Positions 1-5,315 of a stretch of 5,437 nucleotides of DNA are shown here, one piece after another. Location: positions 1 to 5,437 of the forward strand of contig JAIRSD010000068.1 of assembly GCA_031255615.1 (NCBI GenBank), given 5' to 3'. The notes under the pieces are model-generated. The model searched no databases. It saw nothing but the letters and a program-made list of their open reading frames with translations, and had not been told where the DNA came from. The DNA is from Treponema sp. GTDB lineage: Bacteria; Spirochaetota; Spirochaetia; Treponematales; Breznakiellaceae. The position numbers and the translations under genes are program-made. The stretch's first letter is position 1, and the number at the start of each line of letters is the position of its first letter.

Positions 1-283
1 TGATCTCCGCCGCCGCGCCGGTCCCCAGAGCGTCCAGGACATCCGGGCTATGCGGCGCCGCCCCCTGTTCCCGCGCCGGGTCCGCCGCATCCGGGTTTCC
101 GGCCTCCCGGCCTTCCGCGCCCCGGTCGAAGGTGCATTGGATGCCCCGCAGACAGGATCCGTCGTTTAGTTCGATAAAAACCAGGTTCTTTAGTTCCCGT
201 TTGGTCCTGACCCAGCCGCGGATCTTCAGCTCCCTCCCGTCCGGGGGGAGGCTGAGAATTTCTTTGATAAGGGGAAAAAGCAT
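1..283 (-). CDS. asnS: Asparaginyl-tRNA synthetase, N-terminal part (runs off the window)
   Basis: The enzyme charges tRNA-Asn with asparagine using ATP, in the cytoplasm. Ninety-four codons are visible from the ATG at 283; the gene continues past base 1. The N-terminal OB-fold anticodon-binding domain is recognisable: IRGWVRTKRELKN at about residues 21-33 and FIELNDGSCLRGIQCTF at about 36-52 match the class IIb AsnRS pattern (GWVRT+R..K, F..LNDGSC). LGTGAAAEI at 86-94 corresponds to the conserved TG.(S/A)V strand. Between them, about residues 53-80 form a Gly/Ala/Pro/Arg-rich stretch longer than the short link in the E. coli enzyme. An in-frame TAA lies six bases upstream of the ATG, so this is the first possible start. 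There is no Shine-Dalgarno sequence. The catalytic domain is outside the window, so the call rests on the OB-fold alone; AspRS and LysRS fit the LNDGSC motif worse. Confidence 0.88.
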   Translation of the reverse strand, partial: MLFPLIKEILSLPPDGRELKIRGWVRTKRELKNLVFIELNDGSCLRGIQCTFDRGAEGREAGNPDAADPAREQGAAPHSPDVLDALGTGAAAEI

Positions 284-288
284 GGATT

Positions 289-317
289 ATTATACCCGCC
301 AATCCGGTCCGGCTTAA
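289..317 (-). promoter_or_regulatory. Candidate promoter for a leaderless asnS mRNA
   Basis: On the minus strand a perfect TATAAT (294 down to 289) is separated from the asnS ATG (283) by only AATCC. If transcription starts at the usual distance from the -10 box, the A of the ATG is at or within a base or two of +1. Seventeen bases upstream, TTAAGC (317-312) is a poor -35 (3 of 6). No Shine-Dalgarno sequence lies before the ATG. The -10 match and its spacing are seen directly; leaderless use is inferred. Confidence 0.5.
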
Positions 318-321
318 AGGG

Positions 322-372
322 CCCGCGTTGCGGGGGCGGCCATCCGCGGTTCAGCCCCGCCTCGCGGCGGAG
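322..372 (-). other. Two GC-rich hairpins between the transporter gene and asnS
   Basis: Downstream of the transporter stop codon the minus strand can form a 7-bp stem (372-366 with 361-355, including one U-G wobble) closed by a GCGA loop, a GNRA-type tetraloop. Next is a 5-bp stem CCCGC/GCGGG (334-330 with 326-322) with a 3-nt loop. No run of T follows either, so neither is a classical intrinsic terminator. They may mark the transcript end or stabilise a 3' end. The rest of 284-408 holds only the asnS promoter candidate. Confidence 0.3.
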
Positions 373-408
373 TAAGAGGCCCCGCCGTGCATAAGAATCG
401 CCCGGCCC

Positions 409-1728
409 TTACCGCGGCGATTCGCGGGGTTGATGCTCCGGTTCTCCGGCGGTTACCCCGCCCATGGTGCACCAGGCGGCGAACATACAGATGCCGCTGA
501 ATATAAAGATTCCCCGGTAGCCCCCCAGATCGATAATGAGTCCGGTGATGGGGGGCGCGAGAATCGCGGCGCTCTGGCTGAAGGTGTAATACAGGCCGGT
601 GTAAATGCCCACGTTGTCATAATTGGTCATCTGCCAGATCATGGGGAAGGAATTGACCATCACCCCAATCCAGACAGTGCCGTAAAGGAACATCAGGAAC
701 AGGAAAATCAACAGGCAGGCGTTGACGGAAAGCCCCTGCCGAAGGGCGAAGCCGGTGCTGAAGGGGACTACCAGCAGGATAATCGTGAGAAAAACCAGAC
801 AGATTCTGATAAACCGCCGCCGCCCCAGGCGGTGCGCCGCGTATCCTGAAGGAATCGCCAGGGCAACCCCGGAGATTCCCGCGACTCCCTGGGCCAGGGC
901 GGCGTTTGATTCCGCCACCCCGATGACCTCTACCAGATAGAGCCCCAGAAAGGGCTGCAAGCCCTCATAGGCCATGAACCAGAAAAAGAGGGAAACTAAA
1001 ATCAGGGGGGCGCTGTAGTCCCGGGCCGTTTCCCCCGCGCCCTTTTCGGGGGAAAACACCTGCCGTATCGACGCTATGACGGGGAGCTTTTTTTCTTTTT
1101 CTATGTGATCGGAGGCCGAATCCGGCAGCCGTTCGCGGACAGAGAAAAAGAGCACCGCCACCGCCAGGATCGTACAGAGCCCCGCGGCGGTGAAGGGCAT
1201 CCCCTCCGCAATCGAGATCAGCCGGGTCAGGATCAGGGTTCCGATGATAACCCCGATGCCGCCCATCATGCTGATAACGCCGTTGGCCTCGGAGCGGTAT
1301 TCCCCCGGAATGGTGTCGGGCATCAATGCTACCACCGGACCCCGCACCGACGTTTTAAAAATGTTAAAAAAGAAAATGATGACGATTAGGGCCCACAGGG
1401 ATACCCCGGCCATCGGCGGGATCAGGTGAAAAAGCACCGCCGCAATCGGCAGCATCACCGCGATAAAGGGCATGCGCCGGCCTATCCTTGTCCGGGTCCG
1501 GTCGGACCAGACGGCGATCACCGGGATAAGGAGAAGTTGCAGGATATTATCCAGGGTCATAATGCCGCCCACCAGGAAATTGGCGCCGATGTAGCGGCGC
1601 AGATAGAGGGGAACATAGGTGTTGTAAAGGGGGTCCATCAGACTCAGGGAGAATAGGCCCAGCCCGATGATAAATGTACGGACGAAATACTTGCGGAATC
1701 CCGCTTTTTTTACAGCCTCGTTTTCCAT
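409..1728 (-). CDS. MFS transporter, GPH/SLC45 (sugar carrier)-like
   Basis: An integral inner-membrane carrier of 439 residues, the usual size for a 12-helix major facilitator. Hydrophobic segments are at about residues 17-37, 50-72, 87-105, 108-127, 151-172, 179-197, 240-267, 275-297, 305-327, 336-357, 376-399 and 405-424, with a charged central loop at 198-238. The MFS loop 2-3 signature appears as WSDRTRTRIGRRMPF (74-88), very close to the form seen in GPH and SLC45/sucrose transporters. A half-repeat of it, GYAAHRLGRRRF (295-306), lies between helices 8 and 9. DPLYNTYVPLYL at the end of helix 1 is also typical of that group. The ATG has AGGA six bases upstream. Substrate is not determinable from sequence; a sugar or glycoside with a coupling cation is the family expectation. 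It lies 207 bp after the phosphodiesterase gene, in the same direction, and may share its transcript or use its own promoter. Confidence 0.85.
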   Translation of the reverse strand: MENEAVKKAGFRKYFVRTFIIGLGLFSLSLMDPLYNTYVPLYLRRYIGANFLVGGIMTLDNILQLLLIPVIAVWSDRTRTRIGRRMPFIAVMLPIAAVLFHLIPPMAGVSLWALIVIIFFFNIFKTSVRGPVVALMPDTIPGEYRSEANGVISMMGGIGVIIGTLILTRLISIAEGMPFTAAGLCTILAVAVLFFSVRERLPDSASDHIEKEKKLPVIASIRQVFSPEKGAGETARDYSAPLILVSLFFWFMAYEGLQPFLGLYLVEVIGVAESNAALAQGVAGISGVALAIPSGYAAHRLGRRRFIRICLVFLTIILLVVPFSTGFALRQGLSVNACLLIFLFLMFLYGTVWIGVMVNSFPMIWQMTNYDNVGIYTGLYYTFSQSAAILAPPITGLIIDLGGYRGIFIFSGICMFAAWCTMGGVTAGEPEHQPRESPR

Positions 1729-1756
1729 TGGTTATCCTGGTTACCCCTTACACAGC

Positions 1757-1809
1757 GGCTGTCCGCGAAGCCGGCGCCCAAACTATGTTTGCGGCTTTGC
1801 GGACAGGCC
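1757..1809 (-). promoter_or_regulatory. Strong two-part hairpin in the leader of the transporter gene
   Basis: Bases 1759-1773 pair with 1792-1806 over 15 positions with one mismatch or wobble (G1767 opposite T1798). The inner segment CAAAC (1779-1783) pairs with GTTTG (1787-1791) around a 3-nt TAT loop, with 1774-1778 as a one-sided bulge. The outer stem can be extended past a bulged G1807 by 1757-1758 with 1808-1809. It ends about 30 bases before the transporter ATG, leaving the AGGA ribosome-binding site just outside. No T-run follows, so it is more likely an mRNA-stabilising or regulatory element, or an intergenic repeat, than a terminator. Confidence 0.45.
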
Positions 1810-1810
1810 C

Positions 1811-1844
1811 CGCATATTCGCAGCCGAAGGGCCGCGAATATGCG
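1811..1844 (-). promoter_or_regulatory. 11-bp hairpin upstream of the transporter gene
   Basis: CGCATATTCGC (1811-1821) is perfectly complementary to GCGAATATGCG (1834-1844). The 12-nt loop can itself pair GCC (1823-1825) with GGC (1830-1832). It sits two bases from the neighbouring 1757-1809 hairpin, so the two could stack. No following T-run is seen. Confidence 0.45.
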
Positions 1845-1899
1845 TTTTCAAGGAAGTCCGTCATATATGTCTACATTACGGCGGACACTCATACCTTCG

Positions 1900-1928
1900 C
1901 TTATAAACCAAATAATCCAAACAAACAA
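1900..1928 (-). promoter_or_regulatory. Possible promoter for the transporter gene
   Basis: On the minus strand TATAAG (1905-1900) matches the -10 consensus at 5 of 6 positions. TTGTTT (1928-1923), 17 bases upstream, matches the -35 at 3 of 6. Predicted start is near 1893, giving a leader of about 165 nt that contains both hairpins. The surrounding T/A-rich DNA makes chance matches easy, so this is tentative. Confidence 0.3.
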
Positions 1929-1950
1929 AATAAATCTATAAACCAAATAA
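1902..1950 (-). repeat. 14-bp direct repeat across the phosphodiesterase stop codon
   Basis: The word TATAAACCAAATAA (plus strand) occurs at 1902-1915 and 1937-1950, 35 bases apart. The copy at 1937-1950 encodes the last residues of the phosphodiesterase (LFGL) and reaches into its TAG stop; the other copy is entirely downstream and contains the candidate -10 box. The AT-rich sequence between contrasts with the GC-rich genes on each side. A local duplication is the simplest explanation. Confidence 0.5.
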
Positions 1951-3165
1951 ATCGTTTCTGGCGGGTGAAAGGCCGGGAATATACGGAGCCTTTTCCGGCG
2001 GCAGCCCTTCGCCCAGAAGCCGCAGGGCCAGCGGGGCGATGTCCAGGAGGCTGCCGCCCCTGAACTGCCTGCCCCCGGCTATCGCGGGGCCGCGGACGGC
2101 GTAAAACACCTTGTAGTTTTCGTAATCTTCGGGGTAGCCGTGCTGGCCCTTTTCCCCCGAATTATACGCTTCATATTGATAGCCCGGCAGGGGGCAAAAA
2201 CCCGCGGGCAGGGTTCCCCGCCCGCACGCGCGCATCTCCTCCGCCCTGAGCCAGCGGTTAAAGCCGGGGCTTTCCTCCAGTTTCCGCCGCAGGGGCTCGA
2301 TATTTTCCAGTTTTCCCGGATGGAGGAAAGCGGCGCCGCCGCAGCACTCGATATAACAGCCGCTTTCGCCGGGCTGATAAGCGCCCTCCTCCTTCCTGAT
2401 GAGGAGGCCCATATCCACAAGCGTATCATTGGGCAGGATGGTATGCTCCACGGGAAGCTGGGCATGGTCGGAAAAAAGGATCACCGGCGTTTCCTCCCCC
2501 ACCGCCTCCAGCATTTTTCCCAGCCCCTCGTCCATAACGGCCAGGGCCTTGTCCAGAATGGAGAAATCCTCCCCGTGCTGATGGCAGAGGCCGTCGTAGG
2601 CGGTAAAATGCATCAAAGCCAGGCCGGGCCGGCGGCGCAGAATATCCACCATGCAGGCGGCGGCGAAACGATCCCGCCCGGGCTGGGTGATGCCCTCAAG
2701 CAGATGACGGTACCGCAGCCAGAGGCGGAGCTGTGTCAGCTTGCTCCCGTTTTTCAGGTTGAGGAGCATCTGGTTGTCCCCCGGCCGGGGAAACATTTCC
2801 GGTATGTTCCATTTTATTTCCGCCGAGCCGCCGGTGGCGGGCCAGAGAACCGCCGCCACGGAGAGTCCCTGTTCCGCCGCCGCCTGCCAGAGCGTTTTTT
2901 TTCTGATACACGAGGCGCGGTAATGCCAGGCGGGATGCCGCTCCGGGAAGGCCGAAGTATTGGAGATAAGTCCGTGTTCCGCCTGGGGAAATCCGGTCAC
3001 CACCGAGGCGTGGATCGGATAGGTATTGGTAAGAAAAACGCTCGAAACATCCCTGACCAGGGCGGCCTTCCGCAAAAAGGCGGCGGTATTCGGCATGGCG
3101 GCGATACGGTCAAAGACCTTGTCCCCCACCGCGTCAAAGCTGATGATAAGCAGCCGGGTCTTCAT
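1936..3165 (-). CDS. Type I phosphodiesterase / nucleotide pyrophosphatase-like (alkaline phosphatase superfamily)
   Basis: A 409-residue predicted cytoplasmic hydrolase with no signal peptide or membrane segment. The two-metal site of the alkaline phosphatase superfamily looks complete: D11 in IISFDAVGD, the nucleophile T48 in TNTYPIHASVVTG (46-58), D191 and H195 in YDGLCHQHG (190-198), D233-H234 in ILFSDHAQ (229-236) and H342 in GQHGYPED (340-347). This order fits the Phosphodiest (PF01663) group, which hydrolyses phosphodiester or pyrophosphate bonds, with a threonine that forms a covalent phospho-intermediate. The substrate is unknown. The ATG has GGAGG seven bases upstream, inside the end of the preceding oxidoreductase gene, and overlaps its stop as ATGA, so the two are probably translationally coupled. 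The last codons lie in a short AT-rich repeat. Confidence 0.87.
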   Translation of the reverse strand: MKTRLLIISFDAVGDKVFDRIAAMPNTAAFLRKAALVRDVSSVFLTNTYPIHASVVTGFPQAEHGLISNTSAFPERHPAWHYRASCIRKKTLWQAAAEQGLSVAAVLWPATGGSAEIKWNIPEMFPRPGDNQMLLNLKNGSKLTQLRLWLRYRHLLEGITQPGRDRFAAACMVDILRRRPGLALMHFTAYDGLCHQHGEDFSILDKALAVMDEGLGKMLEAVGEETPVILFSDHAQLPVEHTILPNDTLVDMGLLIRKEEGAYQPGESGCYIECCGGAAFLHPGKLENIEPLRRKLEESPGFNRWLRAEEMRACGRGTLPAGFCPLPGYQYEAYNSGEKGQHGYPEDYENYKVFYAVRGPAIAGGRQFRGGSLLDIAPLALRLLGEGLPPEKAPYIPGLSPARNDLFGL

Positions 3166-4568
3166 AAGTTACCCTCCATGCGGGCCAGATCTTTTTCCGC
3201 CAGATCGGCGACTTTGCCGGTTTTCTTCCAGAGGGCCTCCGCCTTTTTTACCCAGCCTGCAAAGTCCTCGGGCCGTTCAGGAAAGTTCATATAATGTTTG
3301 TGTATGTTGCTTCCCGCGGCCACCGCGTTGATAAGACCTTTCAGGGTTCCCAGGGAAAGCCGCCCGGAAAAGAGCCCCTTCAGCAGTTTGAAAACCAGAT
3401 TGCCCGTGCCTTTTTCTTTATCATCCTCAAAGATGATGCTTTGCTCAAACTCATAATCGTTTTCTTCCGGGCTGCAGTTCACCGCCCCGGGGAGGGTGGC
3501 CAGTATCCGGGCAAAGGAAGCGCCCTGGGCCTGGAAGTAGCGGCGGTTTACCGGCCACACTTTTTCCCGCTCCGGGTACGCGCCGTCCCGCATGGCCCTG
3601 CCTGCTTCCTCGGCGGCGATGGAACAGAGGAGCCAGGCATAGGGAACCCCTTCCCCCGACATGGGATTGGTAATGCAGGCGGCGTCCCCCAGCGCCACAA
3701 AACCGTCGGCAACGAAACTGTAGGGGGGACGGCGGTAAGGGGTGCTGCTCTGCTCGATGTACTCAAGCTCGCTGGCCGGAACGGATACCCGGCCCGCAAA
3801 ACGCTCCCAACAACGGTTGGCGTAATCAAACGAAAGGTTGGCCCCCACGCCGTATATGGCGCCGCCGCTTTTAAGCTGGGGGGCGATCCAGGTTTTATAA
3901 TACGGCCAGCTCCGGGTACATTCCACTTTTTCATCCGCGTTTTTAAGCGTCACATAGCGCAATACCACATAGAACTGATCTTTGGGGCCGGTGATAAAAT
4001 TTTCCACCCCGTAATTATCGGGGAGCGCGGTACGAACCACCGCGCCGATTCCCGAGGCGTCCGCCGTCAGCCGGGCCTTTATACGAAGCTCCCCGTCCTT
4101 CCCCCTAAAAAGACCCCCGTCCAACTTTCCCCGAGTGTCAAAGACGGGAGCGATCAATTCAGTTTTCAGGAGAATCTGCGCCCCCTGTTCGCGGGCCCAG
4201 GTTACAAGCCGTTTCATCAGGCTTCCGCGGCGGAGTACCATGACCTCGGAATAATGATTCTTAGGCCACCTGTCCAGGGCGGAACGGTGTATGCTCTGAT
4301 GAAAAAGCGTAACGTAATCCGGGTCTCCCGGTTTCGGTTCGGGAATTCCGAAACGGCTGAAATTGTCCTGCCGGATATGAATGATATCGTAACGCCGCCC
4401 CAGGTTTTCTTCCGAAGAGCGGTCGCAGACCAGTACCCGGTATCCCTGCCGGGCCATGAGGCCCGCAAAGTACAGTCCCGCCGTACAGGCGCCCACTACC
4501 AAAACATCGCTATCCTGCGTCAAAGCACCCCCTTCGCCGAACCGGCTGTACTCAACGGTGAGATTCAT
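3162..4568 (-). CDS. FAD-dependent oxidoreductase, geranylgeranyl-reductase (FixC-like) family
   Basis: The product has 468 residues from the ATG at 4568. A Rossmann dinucleotide-binding unit lies at residues 21-50: DVLVVGACTAGLYF, then VLVCDR ending in the acidic residue at 49. The second glycine of GxGxxG is Cys28. A second FAD contact is GFVALGDAACITNPMSGEG (289-307), the GD motif of the p-hydroxybenzoate-hydroxylase fold with the proline/glycine turn of GGR-type reductases. TADASG at 168-173 is another family motif. GGR-family enzymes reduce double bonds of isoprenoid chains or act as electron-transfer dehydrogenases; which applies here is not shown. No Shine-Dalgarno sequence precedes the ATG, whereas a TTG at 4523 has AAGGGGG four bases upstream and would start the protein five residues before the Rossmann strand (453 residues). 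I regard that TTG as at least equally likely. The gene is first after a promoter and structured leader, and overlaps the phosphodiesterase gene by ATGA. Confidence 0.85.
   Translation of the reverse strand: MNLTVEYSRFGEGGALTQDSDVLVVGACTAGLYFAGLMARQGYRVLVCDRSSEENLGRRYDIIHIRQDNFSRFGIPEPKPGDPDYVTLFHQSIHRSALDRWPKNHYSEVMVLRRGSLMKRLVTWAREQGAQILLKTELIAPVFDTRGKLDGGLFRGKDGELRIKARLTADASGIGAVVRTALPDNYGVENFITGPKDQFYVVLRYVTLKNADEKVECTRSWPYYKTWIAPQLKSGGAIYGVGANLSFDYANRCWERFAGRVSVPASELEYIEQSSTPYRRPPYSFVADGFVALGDAACITNPMSGEGVPYAWLLCSIAAEEAGRAMRDGAYPEREKVWPVNRRYFQAQGASFARILATLPGAVNCSPEENDYEFEQSIIFEDDKEKGTGNLVFKLLKGLFSGRLSLGTLKGLINAVAAGSNIHKHYMNFPERPEDFAGWVKKAEALWKKTGKVADLAEKDLARMEGNL
4521..4534 (-). promoter_or_regulatory. 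Alternative ribosome-binding site and TTG start of the oxidoreductase
   Basis: AAGGGGG (4534-4528) lies four bases before an in-frame TTG (4523-4521), codon 16 of the long reading frame. The upstream ATG at 4568 is preceded by ACTCTATTCTTTTTTACGCAA, with no purine-rich site. Flavoproteins of this fold usually begin a few residues before the first beta strand, which the TTG start would give. Confidence 0.45.
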
Positions 4569-4806
4569 TTGCGTAAAAAAGAATAGAGTTGTTTAAAAAC
4601 TTCAGTTTTTAAACAACTTCCGCTAAAAAACGGCAAAATGTGGAGCATTTTGCAAGGACTTGTGAGATAACCAACCGGGTTATCGAACAAGTCCAATGGT
4701 TACCTGAGTCTGTCCAAACCTCATCCGGGTGAAGCTCCGATTCAACGGACAGGCGAAGCCTGTCATCCAAAAGCCGGTGTTTCGGAACAGTCTCTAATAA
4801 GTAATT
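4569..4806 (-). ncRNA. Structured 5' leader of the oxidoreductase operon (chain of hairpins)
   Basis: From the predicted start near 4806 the minus-strand RNA can form, in order: TCCGAAA with TTTTGGA (4786-4780 with 4772-4766, 7 bp, 7-nt loop); GACAGGC with GCCTGTC (4764-4758 with 4754-4748, 7 bp, 3-nt loop); an 8-bp stem (4694-4687 with 4663-4656) separated by a symmetric 2x2 internal loop from a 7-bp inner stem (4684-4678 with 4672-4666); GCAAAATG with CATTTTGC (4653-4646 with 4640-4633); and a 13-bp stem at 4588-4617. In the first stem one pair is G-U on the minus strand but A-C on the plus strand, which favours a minus-strand RNA. No known riboswitch class was recognised. It could be a cis-regulatory leader or a transcribed intergenic repeat element. 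Confidence 0.45.
4588..4617 (-). promoter_or_regulatory. 13-bp AT-rich hairpin just before the oxidoreductase start
   Basis: GTTGTTTAAAAAC (4588-4600) is perfectly complementary to GTTTTTAAACAAC (4605-4617) around a 4-nt loop. On the minus strand it is followed by CTATTCTTTTTT and then the ATG at 4568. The stem is weak in GC but long, and the U-rich tail makes it resemble an attenuator or terminator. No alternative antiterminator pairing was worked out. Confidence 0.45.
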
Positions 4807-4812
4807 TCTTTA

Positions 4813-4840
4813 ACTATAAATCTTTTCGGGCCATTGTCAA
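4813..4840 (-). promoter_or_regulatory. Sigma70-type promoter of the oxidoreductase-phosphodiesterase operon
   Basis: On the minus strand a perfect TTGACA (4840-4835) is followed after 16 bases by TATAGT (4818-4813), 5 of 6 to TATAAT. The expected start is an A near 4806. It faces the oxidoreductase gene and has AT-rich DNA around the -10. This is the best promoter match I found in the window. Confidence 0.7.
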
Positions 4841-4904
4841 GAAAACGCGCTTTTTTTTGTGGGGGGGATTCTGCATTTTGTAGTAAAAAAATTCGGAGGA
4901 ATTT

Positions 4905-4940
4905 ACCACAAAGTCGAATAAGACGAAGAAGTCAAATAAG
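4905..4940. repeat. Short array of degenerate 9-nt units ending in AAG
   Basis: Four consecutive 9-mers share the ending AAG and C/A-rich starts: ACCACAAAG, TCGAATAAG, ACGAAGAAG, TCAAATAAG. Related words recur nearby: CGCTAAGG (5001-5008), TACGCAAAG (5011-5019), GGCGCAAAG (5020-5028) and ACCACAGAA (5066-5074). This resembles the ACCAC(A/G)AAG-type intergenic repeats seen in many environmental bacteria, whose function is unknown to me. Confidence 0.45.
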
Positions 4941-4960
4941 TAAGAGGGAGGGAGCCGCGA

Positions 4961-4995
4961 AAGTGCCAGCCCCTAGGGGAGTCGCCCTCCAGCCC
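4961..4995 (-). repeat. tRNA-Glu 3'-end repeat, copy A (diverged)
   Basis: Thirty-three of 35 bases match copy B at 5113-5147, 152 bp away in the same orientation. The segment GTGCCA..CCTAGGGGAGTCG corresponds to the last 18 bases of tRNA-Glu plus four bases beyond its 3' end, with two changes in the acceptor region. The part after GAGTCG (CCCTCCAGCCC) is shared by copies A and B but is not in the tRNA. Confidence 0.7.
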
Positions 4996-5023
4996 AAGGA
5001 CGCTAAGGTTTACGCAAAGGGCG

Positions 5024-5043
5024 CAAAGGTGTCAGTCACCAAA
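5024..5043. repeat. 20-bp direct repeat with GGTG/CACC stem, copy 1
   Basis: CAAAGGTGTCAGTCACCAAA is identical to the copy at 5077-5096, starting 53 bases apart. Its core GGTG-TCAGT-CACC can form a 4-bp hairpin. The shape recalls REP-type sequences mobilised by IS200-like RAYT transposases; that is a resemblance only, as no transposase gene is in the window. Confidence 0.6.
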
Positions 5044-5076
5044 TTTTGTGACCGGATTAAGGTAAACCACAGAATA

Positions 5077-5096
5077 CAAAGGTGTCAGTCACCAAA
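5077..5096. repeat. 20-bp direct repeat with GGTG/CACC stem, copy 2
   Basis: Identical to 5024-5043 over 20 bases. Both copies lie inside the 152-bp interval bounded by the two tRNA-Glu 3'-end repeats, and both are preceded by AAG-rich sequence. Confidence 0.6.
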
Positions 5097-5112
5097 ATTA
5101 TCTTTCGGGGGT

Positions 5113-5147
5113 AAGTGCCATCTCCTAGGGGAGTCGCCCTCCAGCCC
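5113..5147 (-). repeat. tRNA-Glu 3'-end repeat, copy B
   Basis: Bases 5115-5136 are identical over 22 bp to 5356-5377, the 3' end of tRNA-Glu (18 tRNA bases) plus four flanking bases, in the same orientation and 241 bp away. The match stops at the T-loop. The remainder to 5147 matches copy A at 4961-4995. Tyrosine recombinases often use tRNA 3' ends as attachment sites, so this could be an old att-like duplication; no integrase is present. Confidence 0.75.
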
Positions 5148-5254
5148 TCAGCTTCCCTGCTTCGGGCTTCCGGGCCGCCTCCGCGCTCCCGGCGCGTCCT
5201 GCGCCGCTTCTTTGTGGCAAGGCTGCGCCTTGGCTTGTTTTCAAGGAGCGCTCC

Positions 5255-5267
5255 GGTTCGACTCCCC
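5255..5267 (+). repeat. Inverted 13-bp copy of the tRNA-Glu T-arm
   Basis: GGTTCGACTCCCC on the plus strand is the sense T-arm sequence of the tRNA-Glu gene, which lies on the minus strand (complement of 5369-5381). It is followed by a C-run and a CCCCC/GGGGG hairpin. At 13 bp in GC-rich DNA it could be fortuitous, but it lies within 120 bp of the gene and of two other tRNA-derived repeats. Confidence 0.35.
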
Positions 5268-5290
5268 CCCCTTCGGGGGCAGATTGCCAC

Positions 5291-5315
5291 CGGAGTTTTG
5301 CCTTGCAAAACTCCG
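5291..5315. repeat. Perfect 11-bp inverted repeat
   Basis: CGGAGTTTTGC (5291-5301) is the exact complement of GCAAAACTCCG (5305-5315) with a 3-nt loop. It lies one base from the tRNA-Glu terminator. No T-run follows on the minus strand, so it is more likely an intergenic palindrome than a second terminator. Confidence 0.5.

Noticed and set aside
48..302. An 84-codon minus-strand frame starting upstream of asnS.
   Set aside because: It is a shifted frame of asnS; the frame from 283 carries the AsnRS signature.
1729..1738. Complementarity of about nine bases between the transporter ribosome-binding region (GATAACCAA) and the leader loop near 4666-4674 (TTGGTTATC).
   Set aside because: The two sites are about 3 kb apart, the match is short and the leader segment is already paired in its own hairpin; most likely chance.
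2140..3294. A 384-codon plus-strand open frame opposite the phosphodiesterase gene.
   Set aside because: Same explanation: the minus-strand frame carries the complete metal-binding motifs, this one none.
3294..4586. A 430-codon plus-strand open frame opposite the oxidoreductase gene.
   Set aside because: It mirrors the real gene. GC-rich third positions commonly leave long antisense frames, and the product shows no family motifs.
4680..4766. A 28-codon minus-strand frame in the structured leader (ATG at 4766, stop TAA near 4682), a possible leader peptide.
   Set aside because: No clear ribosome-binding site, no run of regulatory codons, and the length is within chance for this base composition.
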